Origin: an uncultured Ruminococcus sp.
Lineage (GTDB): Bacteria; Bacillota; Clostridia; Oscillospirales; Ruminococcaceae
Length of the DNA: 64,000 nt
Reading direction: 5' to 3'
NCBI GenBank assembly: GCA_934463425.1
Contig: CAKSJP010000009.1
Span: 1 to 64,000, forward strand
A program made the position numbers and the translations under genes. Of the stretch, positions 41,865-51,553 are shown piece by piece; the stretch's first letter is position 1, and every line of letters starts with the position of its first letter. The notes beneath the pieces are model-generated. The model was not told where the DNA came from, ran no database searches, and was given only the letters and a program-made list of their open reading frames with translations.

Positions 41865-43121
41865 TTGGTTTACGTCATACCGATCCTGATTCTCGTCGCG
41901 TTTTCTGCATTGTTTTCCAGTACAGAAACGGCTTTTGCATGTGTCAACAAGATCCGCCTGAAGCACATGGCGGACTCCGGAGACAAGCGCGCCACAAAGG
42001 CGCTGGATATCGCTAACCGCTATGAACAGGCGCTGACCGCCATTCTGGTGGGAAACAACGTGGTGAACATCGGCGCATCCTCACTGGCTACCATTTTCTT
42101 CACGGCGCATTTCGGCTCAGCCGGTGCAGCCGTCTCCACCGTCGTCATGACCATTCTGGTGCTGACCTTCGGCGAAGTGCTGCCGAAGTCCTATGCAAAA
42201 TCCCATGCGGACAAGCTGGCGCTGGCACTGGGCGGATTTCTCTCCAAGTTCACCCTGCTCATGACACCCTTTGTGCTGCTGTTCGGCGTGCTCTCCCGGG
42301 CGTTTGTGTCCAAGGAGGATGCCCCCAGCGTCACAGAGGACGAGCTGAAATACATCATTGACGAAATTGAGGAGGAGGGCGTTCTGGAAGAACAGGAGAG
42401 CGATCTGGTGATCTCTGCCCTGCAATTCGACGAGACCTCTGTCAGCGAGATCCTGATCCCCCGCGTCCGGATGGTGGCGCTCTCTTCGGATGCCACCATT
42501 GAAGAAGCCAAGCAGCTGTTCCTGAACAGTCATTTCTCCCGGTTTCCGGTGTATGAAAAGGACATGGACAACATCATCGGCATGATTACCAACAAGGACT
42601 TTTTCCGGCTTATGTGCGGTGAGTTCGACTCCCTGGCGGAGATCACCCAAAACGTGATCTACGTCCCGGATACCAAGCGCATCAGCGACATTCTCCGAGA
42701 TATGCAGCATGCCAAGACCCATCTCGCCATTGTGGTAGACCAATACGGCGGCACAAAGGGCATGGTCACACTGGAGGACATCATTGAACAGCTGGTGGGC
42801 GAGATCTATGACGAAAGCGATGAGATCGTACATGAATTTCAGAAAACCGCACCCCACACCTACACCGTAGCAGGCACCTTCAGCGTCAGCGATCTCTGTG
42901 CCGCACTGGACGAAGCTGATGCTCCGGCGAAGGTGCCGGAAACAGAGTGCACCACCATCGGCGGCTGGGTCATGGAGCTGCTGGGACACATTCCCGCCGC
43001 AGGCGAGACCGTTTCGGACGGCGCGTTCCACTTCACCGTATTAGACGTGGACAACCAGACCATCCACACCATCCGCCTGGAGGTCACTCCGCCGGAAGAG
43101 GCACATCCGGAGGAAAAATGA
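41865..43121 (+). CDS. CNNM/HlyC family membrane protein (CBS pair, CorC_HlyC domain)
   Basis: A 418-aa protein with an N-terminal DUF21 transmembrane domain (STETAFACVNKIRLKHMADSG; VGNNVVNIGAS; TFGEVLPKSYAK), two CBS modules (about 180-300) and a C-terminal CorC_HlyC domain. The family is linked to Mg2+ or other divalent metal efflux and was once called hemolysin C. The TTG start at 41865 is chosen because GGGAGG is 8 nt before it and the upstream ATG coincides with the transcription start. A corA Mg2+ channel gene lies convergent next to it. Confidence 0.88.
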   Translation: MVYVIPILILVAFSALFSSTETAFACVNKIRLKHMADSGDKRATKALDIANRYEQALTAILVGNNVVNIGASSLATIFFTAHFGSAGAAVSTVVMTILVLTFGEVLPKSYAKSHADKLALALGGFLSKFTLLMTPFVLLFGVLSRAFVSKEDAPSVTEDELKYIIDEIEEEGVLEEQESDLVISALQFDETSVSEILIPRVRMVALSSDATIEEAKQLFLNSHFSRFPVYEKDMDNIIGMITNKDFFRLMCGEFDSLAEITQNVIYVPDTKRISDILRDMQHAKTHLAIVVDQYGGTKGMVTLEDIIEQLVGEIYDESDEIVHEFQKTAPHTYTVAGTFSVSDLCAALDEADAPAKVPETECTTIGGWVMELLGHIPAAGETVSDGAFHFTVLDVDNQTIHTIRLEVTPPEEAHPEEK

Positions 43122-43203
43122 TCCCATCTGGGCGGTGTCAGCATCGCCCTTTTCTTTTTATCATCAGAACAGGCAGCCAGAATCCGTTTCCGGCTGCCTG
43201 TCT

Positions 43204-44133
43204 TTATTTTTTCTTATATTTAAACAAAATGCATGCCACCATCACGGTCAGCACCAGGGACAGGAGCGTAGGAAACCATGTATGCTGCGCAAAGGGCAGA
43301 TCCAGGGTATTCATGCCGTAAAAGCTGTACACCATCGTCGGGATCGCCAGAATGATCGTCACCATAGTCAGCCGCCACATGACGATATTCAGATTGTTGG
43401 AGATGACCGATCCAAACGCATCTACAACGCCGGACAAAATGCCCGAATAGATGCTCGCCATCTCCTGTGCCTGTTTCAGTTCGATCAGCACATCCTCCAG
43501 CAGATCCTGATCCTCCTCATAGAGCTTCACCACTCTGCCGCGCAGGATCTTGTTCATCGTCACATCGTTGGATTTCAGAGAAGTGGAAAAGTAGATCAGG
43601 GATTTTTCCAGCTCCAGCATCTGTATCAATTCCTGGTTTTTCATTGCACCGTGCAGTTTCCGCTGCATGGCGCTGGAGGTCTTGTCGATCTGTTTCAGAT
43701 AGACCAGAAAGGATGCTGTAATGTTCATCATCAGCCGCAGTACGAACTGTGTCCGGAACTGGGTCTGAATATTCCGCACCCGGCCGCTCACCACATCATC
43801 GATCACCTTATTTCCCCTTAAAGAAATGGTAAAAACATAATGATCGGTAATGATAATGCCCAGCGGCATGGTGTAGAAAATCAAGGTATCGTCCTTCTGT
43901 ACCTCTGACACCGCCGTATCCACAATAATCAGCGTTTGATTTTCTTCCTGTTCCACACGAGAGGACTCCTCTTCATCCAGAGAGGATTTCAAAAAGTCAC
44001 TGTCCAATCCGTAGTCATCGATCAGCATTTTCCGTTCCTGTGCCGTAGGATCGACCACGGAGATCCAGCAGCCCGGCGTCAGTGAATCCACCTCAATGAG
44101 CCGGTTCGCCACTGTTTTGTAATAAGAGACCAA
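43204..44133 (-). CDS. corA: CorA family magnesium transport protein
   Basis: A 309-aa CorA-type divalent cation channel: a cytoplasmic alpha/beta and long-helix domain, then two C-terminal membrane helices with the signature YGMN (FYGMNTLDLPF) at the pore mouth. The TTG at 44133 is preferred: AGAAAGGTGG is 8 nt upstream, and the product then begins MVSYYKTVANRLIEVD as expected for the family. Longer frames up to 44241 add about 36 atypical residues. Its promoter overlaps the pflA terminator (44323-44351). Confidence 0.9.
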   Translation of the reverse strand: MVSYYKTVANRLIEVDSLTPGCWISVVDPTAQERKMLIDDYGLDSDFLKSSLDEEESSRVEQEENQTLIIVDTAVSEVQKDDTLIFYTMPLGIIITDHYVFTISLRGNKVIDDVVSGRVRNIQTQFRTQFVLRLMMNITASFLVYLKQIDKTSSAMQRKLHGAMKNQELIQMLELEKSLIYFSTSLKSNDVTMNKILRGRVVKLYEEDQDLLEDVLIELKQAQEMASIYSGILSGVVDAFGSVISNNLNIVMWRLTMVTIILAIPTMVYSFYGMNTLDLPFAQHTWFPTLLSLVLTVMVACILFKYKKK

Positions 44134-44322
44134 ATCGGATACCACCTTTCTGCAAGGCAGCGCCGACCGGTTTAAGGGCATCCGCTTTCCTTGCCTGTAT
44201 TCCATGTGTTCATCCGTTTGCCATATGCTTTTTCCGGGCATGGCAAGGGATAAGGGTCAGCGTTCATGCCGCACCTCCTATTGTTATGATATTCCGGCGT
44301 TTTTTGATTTGCCGCACTATTT

Positions 44323-44365
44323 ATTATAACAGAAAAAACCGCCCTTGACAAGGCGGTTTTTGTAA
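44323..44365 (-). promoter_or_regulatory. corA promoter embedded in the pflA terminator
   Basis: On the minus strand ACCGCC-TTGTCAA-GGGCGGT-TTTTT is a hairpin with T run after pflA. TTGTCA in its loop (44346-44351), 17 bp, TATAAT (44323-44328) forms a promoter for corA. Confidence 0.7.
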
Positions 44366-44386
44366 AATTTAAGCGATTTTTGCGGA

Positions 44387-45148
44387 TCACGGTTTGTGGA
44401 TCTCTTCCCGGATGCGTTCCCGGATGCCCTCAAAGATCACCTGCTTTGCATGCATCGCCTGTTCCTTGGTTGCTGCCGGAACGCCCTTGAGCGGATAGTC
44501 GATCCCCAGGTTTTCATACTTGACCTCACCCATAGTATGATAGGGCAGCACATCCAGTGCTTTCAGATTATCCAGACCGCCGATAAAGTGTCCCAGCTGC
44601 CGCAGATAATCATCATTCAGGGTGATGCCCGGCACAACCACATGGCGAATCCAGACCGGAATATTTTTTTCCTTCAGATATTCGGCAAATTCCAGGATAT
44701 GCTTGTTGCTCTGCTTGGTGAGCTTCTGGTGCTCGGCATCATCAATGTGCTTGATGTCCAGCATCACCAGATCTGTCGCTGCCATAAGCCGGTCAAACTC
44801 CGGGCGGCGCTCCTGGCGGAACAAAATGCCGGAGGTGTCCAGACAGGTGTGGATTCCCTTTTTCTTTGCCGTTTCAAACAGCTCCGTCAAAAATTCCATC
44901 TGCACCAACGGCTCGCCGCCGGTTGCGGTGATGCCGCCGTCATGGAGAAACTCCTTGATGCCGTCATACTCTTTCAACAGAGATTCCACCGTGCGGAGAT
45001 TCTCCCGGTTCTGATTGTCGATGGGCCAGGTGTCCGGGTTGTGGCAATAGAGACAGCGCATGGGACAGCCCTGGAAAAAGATCACAAAGCGAATGCCCGG
45101 GCCGTCTACTGTGCCGAAGCTTTCTGTGGAATGAATGTGTCCTTCCAT
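44387..45148 (-). CDS. pflA: Pyruvate formate-lyase activating enzyme
   Basis: A radical SAM enzyme that abstracts a hydrogen from a glycine of pyruvate formate-lyase to make the glycyl radical. The 253-aa product has the CxxxCxxC cluster motif (Cys28, 32, 35 in GCPMRCLYCHNPDTW), the GGEPLVQ SAM segment and VMLDIKHID. Full family length. AAGGAG precedes the start. It follows the separate glycyl-radical domain gene by 125 nt; that gap contains two hairpins without T runs. Its target glycine is therefore in the 79-aa protein. Confidence 0.95.
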   Translation of the reverse strand: MEGHIHSTESFGTVDGPGIRFVIFFQGCPMRCLYCHNPDTWPIDNQNRENLRTVESLLKEYDGIKEFLHDGGITATGGEPLVQMEFLTELFETAKKKGIHTCLDTSGILFRQERRPEFDRLMAATDLVMLDIKHIDDAEHQKLTKQSNKHILEFAEYLKEKNIPVWIRHVVVPGITLNDDYLRQLGHFIGGLDNLKALDVLPYHTMGEVKYENLGIDYPLKGVPAATKEQAMHAKQVIFEGIRERIREEIHKP

Positions 45149-45273
45149 GTTGTTCTCCTTTCTCGAACGCCCTGCAGGCGAAAGCGTTCAGATACAACAA
45201 TGGGCGCACAGAAACTGCACGCCCACTGCCAACATTATGCTATGTTTATTTTGCGATTCCAGTACGCTTCCGC

Positions 45274-45513
45274 TTACAGAGCAGCGTGGAAAGTTCTGGT
45301 GATAACGTCATCCTGCTGTTCCTTGGTCAGCTTGATGAAGTTAACTGCATAGCCGCTGACACGGATGGTCAGCTGCGGATACTTTTCCGGATGTGCCTGT
45401 GCGTCCAGCAGAGTCTCACGGTTCAGAACGTTTACGTTCAGGTGATGTCCGCCTTTTTCTGCATAGCCATCCAGCAGGCCTACCAGATTTTCAATTTGCT
45501 TTTCGTTTGCCAT
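45274..45513 (-). CDS. Stand-alone glycyl radical domain of pyruvate formate-lyase
   Basis: A 79-aa protein that equals the C-terminal end of normal [35 protein letters not shown] then RVSGYAVNF, where Gly54 is the radical site. It resembles E. coli GrcA/YfiD, but here it is in the pfl operon itself while the large subunit lacks this domain, so it should be an obligatory subunit rather than a repair part. A strong AAGGAGG ribosome site lies 8-9 nt before the ATG. Confidence 0.93.
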   Translation of the reverse strand: MANEKQIENLVGLLDGYAEKGGHHLNVNVLNRETLLDAQAHPEKYPQLTIRVSGYAVNFIKLTKEQQDDVITRTFHAAL

Positions 45514-45570
45514 GATAAATTCCTCCTTGAGAATTTACAAATCGGGATAAATACCGGGGACGGATGAGAC

Positions 45571-45780
45571 TCACTCGTCCTCTATAAACTCAGTCGGCTG
45601 ACAGCAAGCCATGTTCCCCTTCGAGCAATCCATGCTGCGATAGGTCTTCACATTCAAGCCCTCGCCCATGAGGTCGTCCTCTGAGATGGTGAGATGGCCG
45701 CTGCCGTCTTCCATGAGCTTTTCGATCATGTCCACCAGTTCGTCCGACTTGTCCTGTTCTTTGACTTCATGTTCTGCCAT
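45571..45780 (-). CDS. Small acidic Cys-containing protein between the two PFL parts
   Basis: A 69-aa protein of unrecognised family: MAEHEVKEQDKSDELVDMIEKLMEDG, then HLTISEDDLMGEGLNVKTYRSMD and a tail with Cys52, Cys59 and Cys60 (DCSKGNMACC). It is acidic overall with a helical N-terminus. GGGAGG is well placed before the ATG at 45780. It is 36 nt after the large PFL gene and 57 nt before the glycyl radical domain gene, so it is surely co-expressed. A role in assembly, activation or protection of the split enzyme is an inference from position only. Confidence 0.75.
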   Translation of the reverse strand: MAEHEVKEQDKSDELVDMIEKLMEDGSGHLTISEDDLMGEGLNVKTYRSMDCSKGNMACCQPTEFIEDE

Positions 45781-45816
45781 GACTCTGCGCCTCCCTTCCA
45801 ATCGTCTGATTCAGAC

Positions 45817-47904
45817 TTACTGCTTTTCCATTTCCTCGCGGATGGAAGCAACGTCGATGTCGCCTGCGAATACAGCAGAATCCTTACCCAGAGCATCCGG
45901 GATGATGGTGAAGGTATTGGAGATACCGTCCTGTGCATTCTTCCACGGCAGCTTTGCAACAGATGCCATAGATGCTGCTGCACCGTGAGTGTCACGGCCG
46001 TGCATCGGGTTTGCGCCAGGAGCCAGCGGCTGGCCCTTCTTACGGCCATCCGGAGTGTTACCGGTCTTCTTACCGTATACCACGTTGGAGGTGATGGTCA
46101 GGATAGAAGTGGTCGGAACGCCGCCTCTGTAGCAGTAGTTGCTGCGGATCATATCCATGAACTTGTCCAGGATCTCCACTGCGATGCTGTCTACGCGGTC
46201 GTCGTTGTTGCCGTACTTCGGGAAGTCGCCTTCAATTTCAAAGTCAGTTACTACGCCGAATTCGTCGCGGATGCACTTTACCTTTGCATACTTGATCGCA
46301 GACAGGGAGTCAGCTACAACGGACATACCGGCGATACCGGTTGCGAAATAACGCTTTACGTCTCTGTCGTGCAGAGCCATCTGGATTGCCTCATAGCAGT
46401 ACTTGTCGTGCATGTAGTGGATGCAGTTCAGGGTATCTACGTACAGCTTAGCCAGCCATGCCATCATGTCTGTGTACTTTGCCATAACGTCATCATAATC
46501 CAGATAATCGCCTTCTACCGGACGATACTTCGGACCAACCTGATTGTGCTTGCCGGTCTTTGCGTCCAGTCTTTCATCCACACCGCCGTTGATCGCGTAC
46601 AGCAGGCACTTTGCCAGGTTTGCACGAGCGCCGAAGAACTGCATTTCCTTACCAACACGCATGGAGGATACGCAGCAGGCGATGGCATAGTCATCACCGT
46701 GTGTCACGCGCATCAGATCATCGTTCTCATACTGGAAGGAAGAGGTGTTGATGGACAGCTTTGCACAGTAGTGCTTGAATGCCTTCGGCAGTCTCTTGGA
46801 CCACAGAACAGTCAGGTTCGGCTCCGGAGCAGTGCCCAGGTTTTCCAGGGTGTGCAGATAACGGAAGCTGTTCTTGGTAACCAGTGTTCTGCCGTCGATG
46901 CCCATACCGCCGATAGACTCAGTAACCCACTGCGGGTCGCCGGAGAACAGTGCGTTGTATTCCGGAGTTCTTGCGAACTTGACCATACGCAGCTTCATGA
47001 TGAAGTGGTCGATATATTCCTGTGCCTGTTCCTCGGTCAGAGTACCGTTGTCCAGGTCACGCTGAATGTAAATGTCCAGGAATGTGGAGGTACGGCCCAG
47101 GCTCATTGCTGCACCGTTCTGATCCTTAACAGAGCCCAGATATGCGAAGTAGGTCCACTGGATCGCTTCCTTCGCGGTGGTAGCCGGAGCAGAGATATCA
47201 TAGCCATACTTCTTTGCCATGTTCTTCAGTGCCTTCAGAGCCTTGATCTGATCTGCCAGTTCCTCACGCAGACGGATCTTCTCTTCGGTCATGGTGCCGG
47301 AGGTAACAGCCTTCTGATAGTTCTTGTCCTCGATCAGACGATCTACACCGTACAGAGCAACACGGCGGTAGTCACCGATGATACGGCCGCGGCCATAAGC
47401 ATCCGGCAGACCGGTGATGATGGCATTGTGACGAGCTGCACGCATTTCCGGTGTGTAAACATCGAATACGCCCTCGTTATGTGTCTTTCTGTAGTGTGTG
47501 AAGATATAGCTGATCTCCGGATCCACTTCATAGCCATAAGCCTTGCATGCCTCTTCAGCCATACGAATACCGCCGAACGGCTGCAGAGAGCGCTTCAGCG
47601 GCTTGTCAGTCTGCAGACCAACGATGGTCTCCAGATCCTTATCGATGTAACCTGCATCATGAGAATCTACTGTAGAAACCAGCTTGGTATCCATGTCCAG
47701 AACGCCGCCGTTTTCGCGTTCCTTCTGGAACAGATCCATTACTTCGCTCCACAGCTTCTTGGTGGAATCAGTCGGGCCGGCCAGAAAGCTTTCGTCACCC
47801 TCATACGGAGTATAGTTCTTCTGGATAAAGTCACGGACGTCGATGGTCTTTTCCCATGCGCCGCCAACGAAGCCTTCCCATGCCTTTGCCATTGTCTCTG
47901 CCAT
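45817..47904 (-). CDS. pflB: Pyruvate formate-lyase large subunit lacking the glycyl radical domain
   Basis: Core of formate C-acetyltransferase (pyruvate + CoA to acetyl-CoA + formate). The 695-aa product has the family start ([35 protein letters not shown]), the catalytic Cys-Cys pair in [11 protein letters not shown] near 408 and [32 protein letters not shown]. Normal enzymes are about 740-760 aa and continue into the glycyl radical loop; this one stops at a TAA right where that domain should start, and the domain is encoded 300 bp downstream. The ATG at 47904 follows AAAGGGGAG. Confidence 0.93.
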   Translation of the reverse strand: MAETMAKAWEGFVGGAWEKTIDVRDFIQKNYTPYEGDESFLAGPTDSTKKLWSEVMDLFQKERENGGVLDMDTKLVSTVDSHDAGYIDKDLETIVGLQTDKPLKRSLQPFGGIRMAEEACKAYGYEVDPEISYIFTHYRKTHNEGVFDVYTPEMRAARHNAIITGLPDAYGRGRIIGDYRRVALYGVDRLIEDKNYQKAVTSGTMTEEKIRLREELADQIKALKALKNMAKKYGYDISAPATTAKEAIQWTYFAYLGSVKDQNGAAMSLGRTSTFLDIYIQRDLDNGTLTEEQAQEYIDHFIMKLRMVKFARTPEYNALFSGDPQWVTESIGGMGIDGRTLVTKNSFRYLHTLENLGTAPEPNLTVLWSKRLPKAFKHYCAKLSINTSSFQYENDDLMRVTHGDDYAIACCVSSMRVGKEMQFFGARANLAKCLLYAINGGVDERLDAKTGKHNQVGPKYRPVEGDYLDYDDVMAKYTDMMAWLAKLYVDTLNCIHYMHDKYCYEAIQMALHDRDVKRYFATGIAGMSVVADSLSAIKYAKVKCIRDEFGVVTDFEIEGDFPKYGNNDDRVDSIAVEILDKFMDMIRSNYCYRGGVPTTSILTITSNVVYGKKTGNTPDGRKKGQPLAPGANPMHGRDTHGAAASMASVAKLPWKNAQDGISNTFTIIPDALGKDSAVFAGDIDVASIREEMEKQ

Positions 47905-48045
47905 TTTAAGATCTCCCCTTTGCCGGATAAACCGGCGAAATTTGATTTGGATTTTTCCAAAGCACAATCGGTCGGGCAGGCAAAATCCGCGGTGCTTTCA
48001 CATCGCCTTTTCTGTCGTCTGAGGACTGTGTTTTGCTCTGTCTTA

Positions 48046-48074
48046 ATAATATCACATCTCAACTATGATGTCAA
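48046..48074 (-). promoter_or_regulatory. Promoter of the pfl operon
   Basis: On the minus strand TTGACA (48069-48074), 17-bp spacer, TATTAT (48046-48051). The leader is about 135 nt. Confidence 0.75.
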
Positions 48075-48221
48075 TAGGTTTCTTGCAATTTCCAGAGATT
48101 TTTTTTTGCAAAACCTTACTTTTTGATGATGCGGTCCGATTTATTGCCTTCGTTTTAAAACAAAGAAAAGCAAAAGCACATTTTCTGTTTCTTTTGTAAA
48201 ATTGTAGGTCCAATTTCAGCT

Positions 48222-48250
48222 TTGACGGTGACTATCTGATGTGTTATACT
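48222..48250 (+). promoter_or_regulatory. Promoter of the S66 peptidase gene
   Basis: TTGACG (48222-48227), 17-bp spacer, TATACT (48245-48250). Confidence 0.7.
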
Positions 48251-48278
48251 AATTATAAATAGGAACGGAGGTCTTTTC

Positions 48279-49139
48279 ATGTTACAGCTTTCTCCCCGCA
48301 GTACCATTGCACTGGTGGGCAGTTCCGACGGGCTGCCCGGGGACAGTGATACGGTTTCGCGTCTTTGTGCTGTTCTGGAATCACTGGGACTGCACACCGT
48401 GATTTTTCCATCCCTATACCAGACTGCTGCCGGCAGGCCGCAGCCGGCAGAACGGCGCGCCGCGGACATACAAGCTGCGTTTGCAGACCCGGAAGTGGAT
48501 GCTTTATTCGATCTGACCGGCGGTGACGCAGCAAATGCCATTCTGCCCCATCTCGATTTTAAAGAGATCGCCAGATGCTCAAAGCCCTTTTTTGGGTACA
48601 GCGACGTCTCGGTTCTGCTCAATCCGCTGCAGGATTTCGGAGACGTTCCGGTGTTTTATTTGCAGGCGCGCTTTCTGGCAAGCTGTTCCGCCGCCAAAGA
48701 ACGGTTTGCGCGCTGGATACAGCAGCAGGACGATGCCCTGTTTCGATTTCACTATGCCTTTTTGCAGGGCAGCTCGCTCTCCGGAAGGGTCTGCGGCGGC
48801 AATATCCGCTGCACGCTGAAGCTCACCGGCACACCGTGGCAGCCAGATCCCACGGGACGGGTACTGTTTCTGGAGAGTTATTCCGGCAGTTTTGCTCGAA
48901 TGGAGACGATGCTGCACCAATACCGGCAAATGGAAATGTTCTCCCGATGCAGCGGCGTGTTGCTGGGGAACTTTTCGGAACTGGCGGAAAAGCAGCAGCT
49001 CCCGACGCTGTACCGGTTGGTGCAGGACATCATAGACGATCCTGCGCTGCCCATTGCCGTGACCACAGAATTGGGGCATCAGCCGGAGGCGCATTGTCTG
49101 GCATACGAGGGGATCCGCTTAGAAGGATCGCAGCTGTAG
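48279..49139 (+). CDS. S66 peptidase (LD-carboxypeptidase/MccF-like)
   Basis: A 286-aa serine peptidase of family S66, which includes LD-carboxypeptidases that trim murein tetrapeptides and MccF that inactivates microcin C7. Visible motifs are IALVGSSDG at the start, LFDLTGGDAANAILPHLDF, the nucleophile Ser in KPFFGYSDVSVLL (near 109) and RVLFLESYSGSFARMETML with the conserved Glu. Which of the two substrate types it uses cannot be told. Its last 21 bases overlap the end of a convergent transporter gene. Confidence 0.88.
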   Translation: MLQLSPRSTIALVGSSDGLPGDSDTVSRLCAVLESLGLHTVIFPSLYQTAAGRPQPAERRAADIQAAFADPEVDALFDLTGGDAANAILPHLDFKEIARCSKPFFGYSDVSVLLNPLQDFGDVPVFYLQARFLASCSAAKERFARWIQQQDDALFRFHYAFLQGSSLSGRVCGGNIRCTLKLTGTPWQPDPTGRVLFLESYSGSFARMETMLHQYRQMEMFSRCSGVLLGNFSELAEKQQLPTLYRLVQDIIDDPALPIAVTTELGHQPEAHCLAYEGIRLEGSQL

Positions 49140-50240
49140 CCAACCCACTGCCAGCAAAATCGCCAGCATCCCGAAATTCACAGCAGAAAAAATGCCCAGA
49201 TATTTTCCCGGACGGGAATGCACTGCCCTACTGTAAAACTGATAGGAGATCAGACTCGCCAGAGATGCGATAGGCGTTCCAAGGCCGCCCAGATTCACGC
49301 CCAGCAGCAGTGCCTTTGCATTTTCTGTAAAGCCGGACAGCATCACCGCCGCCGGCACATTGCTGATACACTGCGAAAGCGCTGCCGAGACCCACAGTTC
49401 CCTGCCCTGCATCACGCCGGCAAAGAAATCCCGAACCACATCGACCCGTGCAATATTGCCCACGAACACGAAAAAGCAGACAAATGTCCCCAGGAGACAG
49501 TAATCTGCCTGGGCAAAGAGCTTTTTGTCACAGAGAAATACCAGTACAGCAGTCAGCAGAAGGCAGAGCCAGTCCGGAAGCACCCGGAACACAGTCAACA
49601 GACACGCCAGAAACAGCAGCAGATATACCGCCGCCGGCTTTTTCGGTATGGCAGACGAAGCCGTTTCCACAGGTTTTCCGGCGCAGGGCGTTTTCGGCAG
49701 CAGGAACGACAGTCCCAGAAGGATCAGCCAGCTCAGCACGCCGGCGGGGAGCATGGTACGAAAGAAGTCTGCGGTATGCAGCTGATACGCCGCATAGAGG
49801 TACAGGTTCTGAGGATTGCCTACCGGTGTCATCATGCTGCCCAGATTGGCGGCGGCTGTCTCCAGAACAATGACCCAGATGCGGCTTTTCTCATCCCCGA
49901 TTTCCCGGAACAGCAGCAGTGTCAGCGGCACAAAAGTGAGCAGCGCCACATCATTGGTCACCAGCATTGCGCTGAAAAAACAAAGCTGAACGAGGAACAT
50001 TCCCACACGCCGCACCGTCCCGGCACGTTTCAACAAGTTTTGCGTCACCTGTTCAAACACGCCGATGCTGCGCAGTCCTGCCACCGTGAGCATCAGACAA
50101 AACAGCTGGATCAGCACAGCCCGGTTGCAGTAGGACAAATAGCCGGCATCCGGCGGCACAAAGCACATGGACACCAGCGCCGCCAAAAGCGAGATCCCCA
50201 GCACCGGCTGTCCTTTCCACCATTGCAAAAAACGTTTCAT
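49119..50240 (-). CDS. SLC13/ArsB-type (CitMHS-like) transporter
   Basis: A 373-aa polytopic membrane protein of the ion transporter superfamily (citrate/arsenite permease-like domain) with about ten helices. Conserved parts are LVTNDVALLTFVPLTLLL, TAAANLGSMMTPVGNPQNLYLY and SQCISNVPAAVMLSGFTENAK...LLLGVNLGGLGTPIASLASLI, the two hairpin/NPxN-like motifs of this fold. Substrate not determinable. AAAGGAG precedes the ATG at 50240. Promoter TTGACT (50303-50308), 16 bp, TATACT (50281-50286) on the minus strand. Confidence 0.85.
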   Translation of the reverse strand: MKRFLQWWKGQPVLGISLLAALVSMCFVPPDAGYLSYCNRAVLIQLFCLMLTVAGLRSIGVFEQVTQNLLKRAGTVRRVGMFLVQLCFFSAMLVTNDVALLTFVPLTLLLFREIGDEKSRIWVIVLETAAANLGSMMTPVGNPQNLYLYAAYQLHTADFFRTMLPAGVLSWLILLGLSFLLPKTPCAGKPVETASSAIPKKPAAVYLLLFLACLLTVFRVLPDWLCLLLTAVLVFLCDKKLFAQADYCLLGTFVCFFVFVGNIARVDVVRDFFAGVMQGRELWVSAALSQCISNVPAAVMLSGFTENAKALLLGVNLGGLGTPIASLASLISYQFYSRAVHSRPGKYLGIFSAVNFGMLAILLAVGWLQLRSF

Positions 50241-50339
50241 TGATACATTCTCCTTTTCTGTTACGTTCTGCATATTTTCCAGTATAACACTTTTCCGGGA
50301 AAAGTCAAACGCTCCTGTCAGATGATTTTCCACATTTCC

Positions 50340-50368
50340 TTGACTTTTCCCCCGTTCTCGTTTATACT
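50340..50368 (+). promoter_or_regulatory. Promoter of mnmA
   Basis: TTGACT (50340-50345), 17-bp spacer, TATACT (50363-50368). It diverges from the transporter promoter at 50281-50308. Confidence 0.75.
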
Positions 50369-50406
50369 GAATATAATATATCAGATTCTAGGAAAAAGGT
50401 GATTGT

Positions 50407-51492
50407 ATGAAAAAAGCCCTGATCGCCATGAGCGGCGGTGTAGACAGCTCCGTGGCTGCGCTTCTGATGCAGCAGAAAGGCTATGAATGCGTCGGCGCGA
50501 CCATGAAGCTGTTTGAGAACGAACAGGCAGGGGTCAAGCGGGAAAAAACCTGCTGCTCTCTGGATGATGTGGAGGACGCACGGAGCGTGGCATACCGGCT
50601 GCACATGCCCTATTATGTTTTCAACTTTACGGCGAACTTTGAAAAAGAGGTCATGGACCGGTTTGTCCATGCCTATGAAAACGGCTGTACGCCAAACCCC
50701 TGCATCGACTGCAACCGCTACCTGAAATTCGAGAAGCTGTACCAGAGAATGCAGGAAATGCAGATGGACACCATTGTCACCGGCCACTATGCCAGAGTTG
50801 CATACGATGAAGTCTCCGGGCGCTATCTGCTGAAAAAGGGTCTGGACGGCAGCAAGGATCAGAGCTATGTGCTGTACAACCTGACCCAGGAGCAGCTGGC
50901 GCACACCCAGTTCCCCGTGGGCGAGCTTTCCAAGCACCAGGTGCGGGAGATCGCCGAGGAATACGGCTTTCTCAATGCAGACAAGCCGGACAGCCAGGAC
51001 ATCTGCTTTGTCCCCGACGGCGACTATGCCGGATTCATTGAACGATACACGGGAAAATCGCCGGAAACCGGTGCATTCCTCGACCCGGCAGGCAACCGGA
51101 TCGGCACACACCGCGGCGTGATCCACTATACCATCGGACAGCGAAAAGGACTGGGCATCTCTGCACCCCATCCGCTGTACGTCTGCGGCATCTGTCCGGC
51201 GGACAACACCGTCACCCTGGGCTACAGCGAGAACCTGTTTTCCCGAAAGCTCACTGCATCGGATGTCAATCTCATCTCCTGCGACAGCATCGAAACGCCC
51301 ATACGCATTCAGGCAAAGATCCGCTATCGTCATCCGGCGCAGCCTGCCACCGCATGGATGACACCGGACGGCACGCTTCATGTGGAATTTGACGAGCCCC
51401 AGCGCGCCGTCACCTGCGGCCAGGCAGTTGTCCTCTATGACGGAGATACCGTTGTGGGCGGCGGCAGGATCTCCGGCGCAGCAAAGGACTGA
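50407..51492 (+). CDS. mnmA: tRNA-specific 2-thiouridylase
   Basis: MnmA thiolates U34 of tRNA Lys, Glu and Gln using ATP and a persulfide sulfur. The 361-aa product has the PP-loop SGGVDSS (9-15), the Cys-containing NPCIDCN segment (near 98), the catalytic-loop Cys in SQDICFVPDGDY (near 201), GVIHYTIGQRKGLGI and the C-terminal beta-barrel. AAAGGTG lies before the ATG. An Rrf2-type regulator follows with its own promoter; in many Firmicutes these genes surround a cysteine desulfurase, which is missing here. Confidence 0.95.
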   Translation: MKKALIAMSGGVDSSVAALLMQQKGYECVGATMKLFENEQAGVKREKTCCSLDDVEDARSVAYRLHMPYYVFNFTANFEKEVMDRFVHAYENGCTPNPCIDCNRYLKFEKLYQRMQEMQMDTIVTGHYARVAYDEVSGRYLLKKGLDGSKDQSYVLYNLTQEQLAHTQFPVGELSKHQVREIAEEYGFLNADKPDSQDICFVPDGDYAGFIERYTGKSPETGAFLDPAGNRIGTHRGVIHYTIGQRKGLGISAPHPLYVCGICPADNTVTLGYSENLFSRKLTASDVNLISCDSIETPIRIQAKIRYRHPAQPATAWMTPDGTLHVEFDEPQRAVTCGQAVVLYDGDTVVGGGRISGAAKD

Positions 51493-51553
51493 GTCTGTCA
51501 AAAAACGGTTTTGATTTTTGTGCAGTTTTTTTGGAAGCAGCCGTAATTTACAC

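Noticed and set aside
45514..45816. Split PFL as a sequencing frameshift or pseudogene
   Set aside because: The missing domain starts with its own ATG and AAGGAGG, and a separate complete gene lies between the parts; one or two base errors cannot produce this.
45694..48126. 810-codon rightward frame opposite the pfl operon
   Set aside because: Antisense to clearly recognisable pflB; produced by codon bias of a highly expressed gene.
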